From assembly GCA_040403495.1 (NCBI GenBank), contig JBBAKM010000004.1, forward strand, positions 124,001-188,000: 64,000 bases of DNA, in the 5' to 3' direction. The notes beneath the pieces are model-generated. The model had not been told where the DNA came from. It did not search any database and saw nothing but the letters and a program-made list of their open reading frames with translations. A program made the position numbers and the translations under genes. Every line of letters begins with the position of its first letter. Within the stretch, counting starts at the first letter, position 1. The DNA is from JABMMZ01 sp040403495. Lineage in GTDB: Bacteria; Bacteroidota; Bacteroidia; NS11-12g; UBA955. Of this stretch, positions 33,601-40,555 are shown piece by piece.

Positions 33601-33800
33601 AGGTGAATTATTACTTGAAATACTCAGGTTCAAGCCACAAATCATACAATTTAAGATTGATGACCAAAGATGCATTCGATACCATGGAGCGTTGTGCAGC
33701 AACAGCTAAACAATGGAATATGGAAAGCTTAGCTAATAAAATGGAAAAAGGTAACAAAGAAGTAACTAATGCTGTTACTACTTTTATCAATAACGATTAA
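30639..33800 (+). CDS. DUF2723 multi-spanning membrane protein (GT-C/GT117-like) with C-terminal repeats
   Basis: A 1053-aa protein. The N-terminal about 320 residues and residues about 525-640 carry many membrane helices. The DUF2723 signature is visible near the start: LEPSVSLWDCGEFISASHKL and VVHPPGAPFFLLVGRFF, with the conserved acidic residues of GT-C glycosyltransferases. A long extracytoplasmic insert (330-520) and a soluble C-terminal region with a TPR-like helix pair (YYELGELQKAEKHLSELYEM) follow. The family is believed to transfer sugars to proteins or envelope glycans, but the substrate is unknown. It is monocistronic with its own terminator. Confidence 0.85.
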   Translation: MNFKLVNNLLGWVMFVIALVVYTLTLEPSVSLWDCGEFISASHKLQVVHPPGAPFFLLVGRFFSLFAPQLEDVAFAVNMLSATASALTVLFTFWITTHFAKKIIDPQASKGSFIAVMGAGAIGALALTFMDSFWFSAVEAEVYALSSFFTAITFWAALKWEESDSKYANKWIILIAYLIGLAIGTHLLNLLVIPAIVFIYYFKNYKYTQKGLLYSFLIGLGILFFIQKGIIPGVPSLMAKMDLFFVNSLGFGFNSGTFAAILLLAAISVGGIYYYSKVKPNHYANLGFICFAYILLGYSSYAMVVIRSSDNPPIDMNNPEEPFKLLSYINREQYGDRPLLKGPYYNAQAIDVKEGEMKYRKDDNGYTAIGKNQEYVFDPAYNTIFPRMGDMQKDGSEQGYRSWGNMDEISKQIDDAQMMLQQTQDPEQKQRLNNEIEALKAVKPKFSNNLAFLFRYQLGHMYFRYFMWNFVGRQNDQQGHDFNKETDGNWISGIGLVDAARLGPQNDLPEHLANNFARNKFFFIPLIIGIFGLIIHFKKGKNDAIVVMSLFLFTGILINIFLNQPPYEPRERDYSLAGSFQTFCIWIGLGVLFLWDKLKNKMAEGTAAILAAVIALTAPLLMGTQGWDDHDRSGRYLGIDFAKNYLHSCPENAILFTNGDNDTYPLWFAQNVEGIRTDVRIINQSLLPTDWYSQVLLDKVYKSEPLPLTLTKEQLKAGVNDYFQLQSNASNSAVNLRDFINNLVNSKTPTFNTTNFFVPVNKEAVLKAGVVSASDSANVVPSLIINFPGRGLNKGDLLLLDLIATNAEQGWKRPICFTTTSGSDGFLNMEPYFERRGLVFQLIPIRSKASKNNVTRLNEEVMYDNLMNKYSFSGMNKKEKYFLDDKAIIVPSNVQNLFISTAGHYLGKIDEIKFYDSTLSIPYNKEKVELYKSRAFNLIEKCLKEMPEKVLITRGNTKYSIAFIYYELGELQKAEKHLSELYEMSKKEVNYYLKYSGSSHKSYNLRLMTKDAFDTMERCAATAKQWNMESLANKMEKGNKEVTNAVTTFINND

Positions 33801-33824
33801 TTAGTTTACAAAATATTAAACCCT

Positions 33825-33855
33825 TCAAAAGACGCTTAACAGGCGTCTTTTGTTT
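33825..33855 (+). terminator. Terminator after the DUF2723 gene
   Basis: The stem aaaagacgc...gcgtctttt (33827-33851), with a short loop, is followed by a T-rich tail. It lies 26 bp after the stop codon. Confidence 0.8.
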
Positions 33856-33866
33856 AAAATAAAAAA

Positions 33867-34616
33867 ATGAGAGAAAACGAAGAAAAAAATATAATATTCG
33901 GAATAAGACCCTTAGAGGAAGCACTTTCGAAAAACACAACATTCCTTAAAGTATATGTTCAAAAAGGGATAGGAGAAAGTCTTAAGTTTATTAAGCAAAT
34001 ACTTAATAGACATCATGTTATTTATACCGAAGTGCCTATTGAAAAGTTGAATTCATTGTCTCGCAATGGGAATCACCAAGGTGTAGTTGCCAAAATTTCT
34101 CCTATTAAATACTATGTAGCAGAAGAGTTGGCCAAACAGTTAATCGAAAAAGACAAAGAACCTTGTTTTATTGCTTTAGACAGGATTACGGATGTTAGAA
34201 ATTTTGGGGCAATAGCAAGAACTGCTCATGCTGCAGGATTTGCAGGTGTAATCATTCCTGAAAAAAATTCGGTAACAGTAAGTGAAGATGCTATTAAAAC
34301 ATCAGCAGGGGCTTTATTGCATTTGCCAGTTTGTAGAACAGGGAACTTTTTCCAAACCATAAAACACCTCAAAGACGATGGTTTCCAGATTATATGTGGT
34401 TCAGAAAAAGCCAATAAAGAACTGTATTTTGAGCCATTAACGCGTCCTTGTGTAGTGGTTGTGGGTAATGAGGAGGAAGGTATTCATCCAACTATTTTAA
34501 AGCTAGCCAATAAGTTGGTTAAAATACCCATGAATAGCGAATTGGATTCATTGAATGTGTCTGTTGCCGCTGCTATTATCATGTATGAGGTTGTTAGGCA
34601 GAATATGGGTGAGTAG
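33867..34616 (+). CDS. rlmB: 23S rRNA (guanosine-2'-O-)-methyltransferase RlmB
   Basis: A 249-aa SpoU/TrmH-family SAM-dependent methyltransferase with a trefoil knot. The N-terminal substrate-binding domain covers about residues 1-75. Motif 1 is LDRITDVRNFGAIARTAHAA, motif 2 is VVVGNEEEGIHP and motif 3 is LDSLNVSVAAAIIMYE. RlmB 2'-O-methylates G2251 in the peptidyl-transferase P-loop; the close paralog TrmH has a different N-terminus. It starts with ATG 15 bp after the terminator of the previous gene. A repeat-rich gap follows. Confidence 0.9.
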   Translation: MRENEEKNIIFGIRPLEEALSKNTTFLKVYVQKGIGESLKFIKQILNRHHVIYTEVPIEKLNSLSRNGNHQGVVAKISPIKYYVAEELAKQLIEKDKEPCFIALDRITDVRNFGAIARTAHAAGFAGVIIPEKNSVTVSEDAIKTSAGALLHLPVCRTGNFFQTIKHLKDDGFQIICGSEKANKELYFEPLTRPCVVVVGNEEEGIHPTILKLANKLVKIPMNSELDSLNVSVAAAIIMYEVVRQNMGE

Positions 34617-35090
34617 GTGTTTAGTTGTTTAGTTGTTGAGTTGTTTAGGGGTTTAAATGGTTGAAAGGGTTTAAATGGTTTAAATGTTTATTAGTGTCAC
34701 CCACTAGGCTGAGCCTAGTCACGTGAGTATGTTTCTCGAAGGGTGTTGAGGTGGTTTAGTTGTTTAAGGGTTTATAGGGTTTAAATGGTTTAAATGGTTT
34801 AAATGTTTATTAGTGTCACCCTGAGGTTCTCGAAGGGTGTTTAGCTGTATAGGTGTTTAATGGTTTAAATGGTTGAAAGTGTTTATATGGTTAAGGGTCC
34901 CGATAGCTATCGGGAAAGGGTTTCCCAAAGCCTGGGAAGGTGATTGGTTCGAATGTCATTCTGGAAAAAGCTGCGCATTTGATTGTGCTTTGGGCTTTTA
35001 TTCAGAATCTCTCTGATAATCGCCTTTTGAATTTGATATTAGTAGGTAATAAAATTTGTAGTAAAACAATCAATGAATATAGATAAATCA
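34617..35090. repeat. Intergenic repeat block after rlmB
   Basis: No gene is supported in this 474-bp stretch. It contains a low-complexity run of gtttaaatggtttaaa-like repeats in two rounds (34617-34690 and 34750-34810). A ctaggc-tga-gcctag hairpin (34704-34718) matches the one at 28253. A caccctgag...ctcgaagggtg stem lies at 34817-34840, and a perfect 18-nt palindrome tcccgatagctatcggga at 34898-34915. A ttccca-aagcc-tgggaa stem is at 34922-34938, and a long imperfect hairpin at 34955-35010 recurs at 41949-41990. Confidence 0.7.
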
Positions 35091-36671
35091 ATGAATAATA
35101 AGGTATTCAAAACTTTGGGTTTTGTGTTTTTGATTTTCTTTACAAGTGTCATATTCGCTCAAAACCGATTCTCTAACGATGCAACACTTAGGAAAATCTA
35201 CACCTTTCAATACAACCAAAATTCGGATTCATTGAAACAATACTTTACACACCAAAATCCCATATACAGAGAAGCTGCTTGTTTGGCATTTGCAAGTGTG
35301 CAAAATGAGGAAATTGTCATGGAATTATTGTTTTTGTTAATGAATGAAAACAATGTAAAAGTAAGAAAAGCTATTATTTATAGTTTAGGTCAATTATCGA
35401 GCACCCAAGCCTCTGAAGTGTTGTTGCGTTGCTTTGATAATGAAACAGATACTTTAAACCAAGCCCTGTGTTTGGAGGCAATTGCAAAAACATGTAAAGT
35501 TAGTTCTAAGATAAATACATTGTTTAAATTTTATCAATTTAACCCAAGTAATAAACCTGCTATAATTTCCTATTGGAGAGCGTTATATTTTGCCAAAAGA
35601 AATAAAACAATTGATGTAGAAAACGAAGAAATCAAAACAATAATTAATAGACTAAGTTACTCTAACGACCCAAGGGCTAGTGCTATTTATAACTATTTAT
35701 ATGCAGATAATAAAATTGCAGAAATTGACTTTCCGCCAGATAAAAAGAAATATTCAAATATAGAAATCCTAAACATTGATTTGAACTTGATTTCATCTCC
35801 TTATTTACAGTTGGATTTTCTTAAGAAAATTAATGTAGACGATAATACATTATTGGCTTTGATACATTCTAATCACCACAGTTTAATTAGGTATTATGCT
35901 TTAGATATTTATATCAAAAAATACTGGCAAATGATTGGTTGGAATGAAAAAATCAATTCAGATTTAATAAATAAAGTATTTGAAAGCGGAGATGTTGCCC
36001 TCATTTCCAGAATGGCAGAATACGTAAAGGATCAAAATTTGTCCAATAGAAAAGTAGAGGTCACCAAGGAAAATTTGTTACTTGTGCAACAAAAATTGAT
36101 ATTACCGCGTGATTTTGAGGTTTGGGTTGATTTGGAAAAAGCCATTTTGAGTTTTGAAGGTAAAAAATACCAATACGAAAGTTATTTTACAACAGGGTAT
36201 CAAAACCCAATGGATTGGAATTACATTGTAAAAGTGCCACAAAACCAAAAGGTTAAAATAAAGACCAATAAGGGGGAAATTGTTTTAGTGTGTAAGGTTA
36301 ATGAAGCCCCTGCTTCAGTTGCAAATTTTTTGAAGTTGGTAGATTCAGGTTATTACGATGGGAAATATTTCCATAGAATGGTGCCCAACTTTGTAGTGCA
36401 AGGGGGTTGCCCAAGAGGTGATGGTTGGGGCTCGCTCAACTGGAATCAACGCAGTGAGTTTTCGAATTATTTGACCTACCAACCCGGTAGTGTGGGTTTG
36501 GCATCTGTGGGTAAGGATTCCGAAGGGGTTCAGTTTTTTATTACCCACACCTACACACAGAATTTAGATGGTCGATACACGATTTTTGCAGAGGTTGTTC
36601 AAGGGATGGAGCTTGTCAATCAATTGGTAGTGGGCGATGTGATTGTTGAGATTGAATTATTAAAGGACTAA
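35091..36671 (+). CDS. Secreted HEAT-repeat/cyclophilin-type peptidyl-prolyl isomerase fusion
   Basis: The protein from ATG 35091 (526 aa) has a signal peptide (residues 1-24, ending VIFAQ). HEAT-like helical repeats cover about residues 50-320 (YREAACLAFASVQNEEIVME, KVRKAIIYSLGQLSSTQASE). The last about 135 residues are a cyclophilin domain with FHRMVPNFVVQGGCPRGDGWG and FFITHTYTQNLDGRYTIFAE. PPIases speed proline isomerisation, here probably in the periplasm. The longer start at 35073 adds six residues and is less likely because the signal peptide begins right after it. The HEAT-plus-cyclophilin arrangement probably gives it a protein-binding arm. Confidence 0.85.
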   Translation: MNNKVFKTLGFVFLIFFTSVIFAQNRFSNDATLRKIYTFQYNQNSDSLKQYFTHQNPIYREAACLAFASVQNEEIVMELLFLLMNENNVKVRKAIIYSLGQLSSTQASEVLLRCFDNETDTLNQALCLEAIAKTCKVSSKINTLFKFYQFNPSNKPAIISYWRALYFAKRNKTIDVENEEIKTIINRLSYSNDPRASAIYNYLYADNKIAEIDFPPDKKKYSNIEILNIDLNLISSPYLQLDFLKKINVDDNTLLALIHSNHHSLIRYYALDIYIKKYWQMIGWNEKINSDLINKVFESGDVALISRMAEYVKDQNLSNRKVEVTKENLLLVQQKLILPRDFEVWVDLEKAILSFEGKKYQYESYFTTGYQNPMDWNYIVKVPQNQKVKIKTNKGEIVLVCKVNEAPASVANFLKLVDSGYYDGKYFHRMVPNFVVQGGCPRGDGWGSLNWNQRSEFSNYLTYQPGSVGLASVGKDSEGVQFFITHTYTQNLDGRYTIFAEVVQGMELVNQLVVGDVIVEIELLKD

Positions 36672-36678
36672 TTTATAG

Positions 36679-37179
36679 GTGGGTTATAAAGCTGTCATAT
36701 TGGGTTTTTATATCTTTTGTTTTTCAATGTCTTATGCCCAAAAGCATCAATTCAAATTGGGGCTTGGGAATTATGAAGGACTAAATATTGGGTTGAGGCA
36801 TTCCTTCTCAAAGTTTGATATTGAATATGGATTTGGGACAGACTTCAATGTTTTTAAGCAAGGATATAACAATAATGTGCATGCATTAATTGGTAAAAGG
36901 CTGTTTAAAAAGTCGGATCAACCCAAAAATTACTATTTCGTACAATTTAAATCGGTATTTTGGCATTTGGAAAATCCAAGTAATCGATTTATTAACTTGT
37001 CATTGAGTCCCGAATTTTTATTCAAAAGGAACTTAAATACAAAAATTGATATAGGGGTATATGGTGGGTTTGTGTGGACTACCAATTTGAAGTATGTTAG
37101 AAAAACTTATCAAGAAATAGGTTTCCCAAGAGAGTTTCAGCCAGGGTTTGGGGTTCAATTGTATTACAAACTGCAATGA
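36679..37179 (+). CDS. Small outer-membrane-type beta-barrel protein, function unknown
   Basis: A 166-aa protein with a signal peptide ending MSYAQ near residue 20. It is rich in alternating aromatic and polar strands (FKLGLGNYEGLNIGLRHSFS, FDIEYGFGTDFNVFKQG, YGGFVWTTNLKYV), the look of a small barrel. It starts with GTG 7 bp after the upstream isomerase and overlaps the next gene by 4 bp, so the three genes are likely one transcript. I do not recognise a family. Confidence 0.65.
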   Translation: MGYKAVILGFYIFCFSMSYAQKHQFKLGLGNYEGLNIGLRHSFSKFDIEYGFGTDFNVFKQGYNNNVHALIGKRLFKKSDQPKNYYFVQFKSVFWHLENPSNRFINLSLSPEFLFKRNLNTKIDIGVYGGFVWTTNLKYVRKTYQEIGFPREFQPGFGVQLYYKLQ

Positions 37180-37985
37180 GAGTCGCTATCATCATATTGC
37201 TAATAGTATTGAATTCTTGTCAGAAAATCAAGTATTACGAAGACAAAGAACTAGAGGTTTTTGCGCCCCAAAAAATTGTTCACAGAGGTGGAGAATCTCA
37301 ATTTCATTTAGAAAACACCTTAGATGGGGTTAAGCGTTCACTCAGAGAATTTGATGGAGTCGAAGTTGATGTACAAATCAGCAAAGATGAGTCTATATGG
37401 CTATCACACTCTGTCGATGTGTATCAATGTAAAACGAAGCTTAATTGTTTTCCCGAAATGAAAGACAGTGATATTAGAGCAGTTTTAAGTTGTAATGGGG
37501 TTGATTTTAGCTATACCAATTTGGAAGATGTTTTTAAGTTTATGAAGGACAGCTTTCCCAACAAACCTATATGTATCGATATGAAAGGATGGGTACCTTG
37601 TAGTGTTAATAGTGTGGATATAGAAGGGATGTTGCGGAGAGAGGGTGAGTTGATTGTAATTTTAGCCCAAAAGTATGGTTTAGCAAAAAACTTATTATTT
37701 GAAACAGAAACGACTTCCGTTTTAGATTATCTGAATTCAAAAAAATCGGGTGCAGGCATATATCTAACTTCTTATGGTGATTTTGAAAGGGCTGTTCTCA
37801 TTGCATTAAAACAGAAATATTCGGGGATTTCATTTAAAACCAATATTGGTGAAAAGCTAAGCAAAGACAAAATAGATTTACTACACCGAAAGGGGCTCAA
37901 AATAATAGTTTGGAATTTGCTAAGCAGTGATGAAATTGCTTATTATGAAAGCATTGGCGTAGATTACATACAGTTTGATTTGTAA
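37176..37985 (+). CDS. Glycerophosphodiester phosphodiesterase-family lipoprotein
   Basis: A 269-aa protein with a lipoprotein signal (MRVAIIILLIVLNSC, lipobox LNSC with C15) and a GDPD TIM-barrel domain. The catalytic pair is H36-R37 (VHRGGE). E46-N47 (LENT) and E63/D65 (VEVDVQ) supply the metal ligands and acid; H78 is a likely second histidine (WLSHS). It should hydrolyse glycerophosphodiesters at the outer or inner membrane face. The last 115 bases of the gene, with 27 bases beyond it, are duplicated exactly at 39220-39361. It overlaps the previous gene by 4 bp. Confidence 0.88.
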   Translation: MRVAIIILLIVLNSCQKIKYYEDKELEVFAPQKIVHRGGESQFHLENTLDGVKRSLREFDGVEVDVQISKDESIWLSHSVDVYQCKTKLNCFPEMKDSDIRAVLSCNGVDFSYTNLEDVFKFMKDSFPNKPICIDMKGWVPCSVNSVDIEGMLRREGELIVILAQKYGLAKNLLFETETTSVLDYLNSKKSGAGIYLTSYGDFERAVLIALKQKYSGISFKTNIGEKLSKDKIDLLHRKGLKIIVWNLLSSDEIAYYESIGVDYIQFDL

Positions 37986-38012
37986 TAAAAAGTTAGAATC
38001 ACTCTTTTGTGA
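37871..38012 (+). repeat. Left copy of a 142-bp exact direct repeat (inside the GDPD gene end)
   Basis: This stretch is identical base for base to 39220-39361 (offset 1349). It covers the final 38 codons of the GDPD gene, its stop and 27 bp downstream. Weaker similarity continues about 13 bp before and about 25 bp after. It carries a small stem aatcac-tctttt-gtgatt at its right edge. Confidence 0.97.
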
Positions 38013-38347
38013 TTGTTGGTGTATGAATTGTCCCAAATAAAAGAGGGGTTAGTCAATGTGTCTTACTAACAATATTGCTGTAATTTAAGTTTTTAGATAA
38101 TTTTATTGTTGCAATCATTTCTTGAACCTGTTAAATCATACTATTATTTAAAGTTAAAAAAACTTGAAGCAAAGTAGTTATTTTTTGTATTTTGTTGAAA
38201 ATGAGTTATTTTGCACAACATGAAAAGATTATAGGAAGTACTTTATGGCCTCAAATCATCCCAAAATGCACGTTGAATGGTATTGTTGAACATTTGAATG
38301 TCTTATCTGTAATCTTCAAAAAAATCAAATTTAATAACAATAATAAA
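38013..38347. other. Gap before the methyltransferase gene
   Basis: AT-rich non-coding DNA. The first about 25 bp is diverged continuation of the direct repeat. A TTG-initiated extension of the methyltransferase frame (38192-38347) is open but does not look like coding sequence. Confidence 0.5.
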
Positions 38348-39121
38348 ATGAGTGTAATCAAGAAAATCAGAAATGAATTATTTAAATTGGTAAATCCGGG
38401 GAATGATTGCTATTGTTTATACTGTAAAAAATCATACGGGAAATTTCTTCATGAAGGAGTAAAAGCCAAAGTCTTTAAAAAATATAAAATAGCAGGAGGA
38501 GGGTACAAATTAAATACAAGATGTCCAAATTGTGGTTCTGTTGATAGGGCAAGGCTGTTAGCTCTGTTTTTTAAAAATAGGACAGAAGTATTTAATGAAA
38601 ACACAGAGATATTGCATGTTTCGCCCAATAAAAGTGTGGCGAGATATCTCAATGAAGGTGCTACAATCAAACAAGTGGTTGGTACTATTGAGCCGGATCA
38701 GTTTTTGGAATTCAATCCATTTTATCTGGATATTCAAGATATAAGCCTCGCAGATAATTTATTCGATGTTGTTATTTGCTGCCATATAATTGAGCATGTT
38801 GATGACGATGAAAAAGCCATGAGTGAATTATTTCGTGTAATGAAGCCGGGTGGTTTTGGTATTTTTCAAGTCCCATTGGCGTTAGATTTGGAGAAAACAC
38901 TCGAAGACAAAACTCTTACAACAAATAAACAAAGAAAAATAGCACATGGCCAAGTTGATCATGTCCGCTTATATGGGTTAGATTATTTAGAAAAACTAAG
39001 AAAAGCAGGTTTTAGAGTGGTAATGGATAATCCTTTTACAAATGAATGGATGAGTCCTGCCGAACTATCAAAACACAGATTAGATCCTATTGAGGATGTA
39101 ATAGTTGCATATAAAGATTGA
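38348..39121 (+). CDS. Class I SAM-dependent methyltransferase, flanked by direct repeats
   Basis: The 257-aa protein from ATG 38348 starts MSVIKKIRNELFKLV. A four-cysteine zinc-ribbon-like module (CYCLYCKKSYG at about residues 21-31; CPNCGSVDRARL at about 63-74) precedes a Rossmann methyltransferase fold. The fold shows EILHVSPNKSVARYL, CHIIEHVDDDEKAMSELFRV and PGGFGIFQVP (motifs of the Methyltransf_11 group). Targets in this family are often sugars or small metabolites; the exact substrate is unknown. A TTG at 38192 would add 52 residues of unlikely sequence. The gene sits in an about 1.35-kb segment between two copies of a 142-bp repeat, so it is probably a later arrival. Confidence 0.83.
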   Translation: MSVIKKIRNELFKLVNPGNDCYCLYCKKSYGKFLHEGVKAKVFKKYKIAGGGYKLNTRCPNCGSVDRARLLALFFKNRTEVFNENTEILHVSPNKSVARYLNEGATIKQVVGTIEPDQFLEFNPFYLDIQDISLADNLFDVVICCHIIEHVDDDEKAMSELFRVMKPGGFGIFQVPLALDLEKTLEDKTLTTNKQRKIAHGQVDHVRLYGLDYLEKLRKAGFRVVMDNPFTNEWMSPAELSKHRLDPIEDVIVAYKD

Positions 39122-39219
39122 TATTGTTGAGGCTTAGTATTTATAAGCAGCAGGTATTGTGTTATATTAGGTCACATGTGTAATTTATTTGTTTTTACAC
39201 TCTGGTAAGCAAAGGCAAT

Positions 39220-39334
39220 AATAGATTTACTACACCGAAAGGGGCTCAAAATAATAGTTTGGAATTTGCTAAGCAGTGATGAAATTGCTTATTATGAAAG
39301 CATTGGCGTAGATTACATACAGTTTGATTTGTAA
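39220..39334 (+). pseudogene. Orphan 3' fragment of the GDPD gene
   Basis: The sequence repeats the last 115 bases of the GDPD coding region exactly, stop included. No start or N-terminal part precedes it: an in-frame TAA lies just upstream at about 39206. It is a non-functional copy created by duplication or insertion, sitting about 105 bp before recA. Confidence 0.85.
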
Positions 39335-39361
39335 TAAAAAGTTAGAATCACTCTTTTGTGA
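39220..39361 (+). repeat. Right copy of the 142-bp exact direct repeat
   Basis: Identical to 37871-38012. Beyond its right edge the two copies stay loosely similar for about 25 bp and then diverge. With the left copy it brackets the methyltransferase gene. Confidence 0.97.
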
Positions 39362-39438
39362 CAGTTAGTGTGTGAATAATCCCGATTAAATTGTGAATAA
39401 GTGCAGGGCTTTATTGTCTTATTTCGTAACATAGAGTT

Positions 39439-40476
39439 ATGGCAGAATCAATTTCGGAAAAAGCAAAAGCGTTAAAGCTTACAATAGATAAACTTGAAAA
39501 AAGTTATGGTAAAGGCGTTATCATGAAGATGGACGACAAAACCGTAGTAACAACTGAGGTTATCTCAACAGGTTCATTTGGTTTGGATTTGGCATTAGGT
39601 GTAGGCGGTTTCCCAAAAGGAAGAATCATCGAAATTTATGGTCCTGAAAGTAGTGGTAAAACGACATTAGCGTTAAGCTGTATAGCTGAAGCTCAAAAAA
39701 AAGGTGGCTTGTGCGCATTCATTGATGCAGAACATGCCTTTGATAAATTTTATGCTCAGAAATTAGGAATTAAAACTTCAGAATTATTGATATCTCAACC
39801 GGATGACGGGGAGCAAGCATTGGAAATTGCAGATAATTTAATTCGTTCAGGTGCTATAGATGTTATTGTTGTGGATTCTGTTGCTGCCTTGGTGCCAAGA
39901 GCAGAGATAGAAGGTGATATGGGTGACAGTAAAATGGGTCTTCACGCTCGTTTAATGTCTCAAGCATTAAGAAAGTTAACAGGAACAATTAACAAAACAG
40001 GTTGTATCTGTATCTTTATTAACCAATTGCGTGATAAAATTGGTGTTATGTTTGGAAATCCAGAAACAACAACGGGCGGTAATGCATTGAAATTTTATGC
40101 TTCTGTAAGAATAGACATTCGTAGAATAGGTCAAATTAAAGATGGTGATGAAATAGTAGGTAACAGAACAAAAGTGAAAGTTGCTAAAAATAAAGTTGCA
40201 CCACCTTTCAGAGTCATTGAGTTTGATATTATGTACGGTAGAGGAATTTCTCGTGCAGGTGAAGTGCTCGACTTAGCTGTTGAACACGGTATTATTCAAA
40301 AAAGCGGTTCATGGTTCAGTTATGAAGGAACTAAATTAGGTCAAGGTAGAGATACTGTAAAAGACTTAATTGAAGACAATGCAGAAATGCAAAAAGAAAT
40401 AGAAGCTAAACTTAAAGATAAATTAAACAGTGGACAAATTCAGATAGCTGAAGATACCTCAACCACTGAAGAATAA
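39439..40476 (+). CDS. recA: Recombinase RecA
   Basis: A 345-aa protein of normal RecA length. Walker A is GPESSGKTT (residues 68-76); VIVVDSVAALVPRAEIEG covers Walker B, and FINQLRDKIGVMFGNPETTT the L2/DNA-binding region. The C-terminus is acidic (EDTSTTEE). RecA forms filaments on single-stranded DNA, catalyses strand exchange and triggers LexA cleavage. No LexA-type operator is obvious upstream. Its upstream region was altered by the 142-bp repeat copy. A terminator follows. Confidence 0.98.
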   Translation: MAESISEKAKALKLTIDKLEKSYGKGVIMKMDDKTVVTTEVISTGSFGLDLALGVGGFPKGRIIEIYGPESSGKTTLALSCIAEAQKKGGLCAFIDAEHAFDKFYAQKLGIKTSELLISQPDDGEQALEIADNLIRSGAIDVIVVDSVAALVPRAEIEGDMGDSKMGLHARLMSQALRKLTGTINKTGCICIFINQLRDKIGVMFGNPETTTGGNALKFYASVRIDIRRIGQIKDGDEIVGNRTKVKVAKNKVAPPFRVIEFDIMYGRGISRAGEVLDLAVEHGIIQKSGSWFSYEGTKLGQGRDTVKDLIEDNAEMQKEIEAKLKDKLNSGQIQIAEDTSTTEE

Positions 40477-40507
40477 AATATTGTTTGTTTATGTGTGTCA
40501 CAAAATT

Positions 40508-40541
40508 GCCCCAACTCCTTTAGAGATTGGGGCTTTTTTTT
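40508..40541 (+). terminator. Terminator after recA
   Basis: A stem formed by gccccaa(ctc) and (ga)ttggggc, followed by eight T. It begins 32 bp after the recA stop. Confidence 0.85.
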
Positions 40542-40555
40542 AAAACTTAAAAAAA

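Noticed and set aside
38192..38347. N-terminal extension of the methyltransferase from TTG 38192
   Set aside because: The added 52 residues have no similarity to the family pattern, and a good ATG exists at 38348 just before the conserved region.
39362..39438. LexA-type SOS operator upstream of recA
   Set aside because: I looked for an inverted repeat near the start and found none that is convincing.
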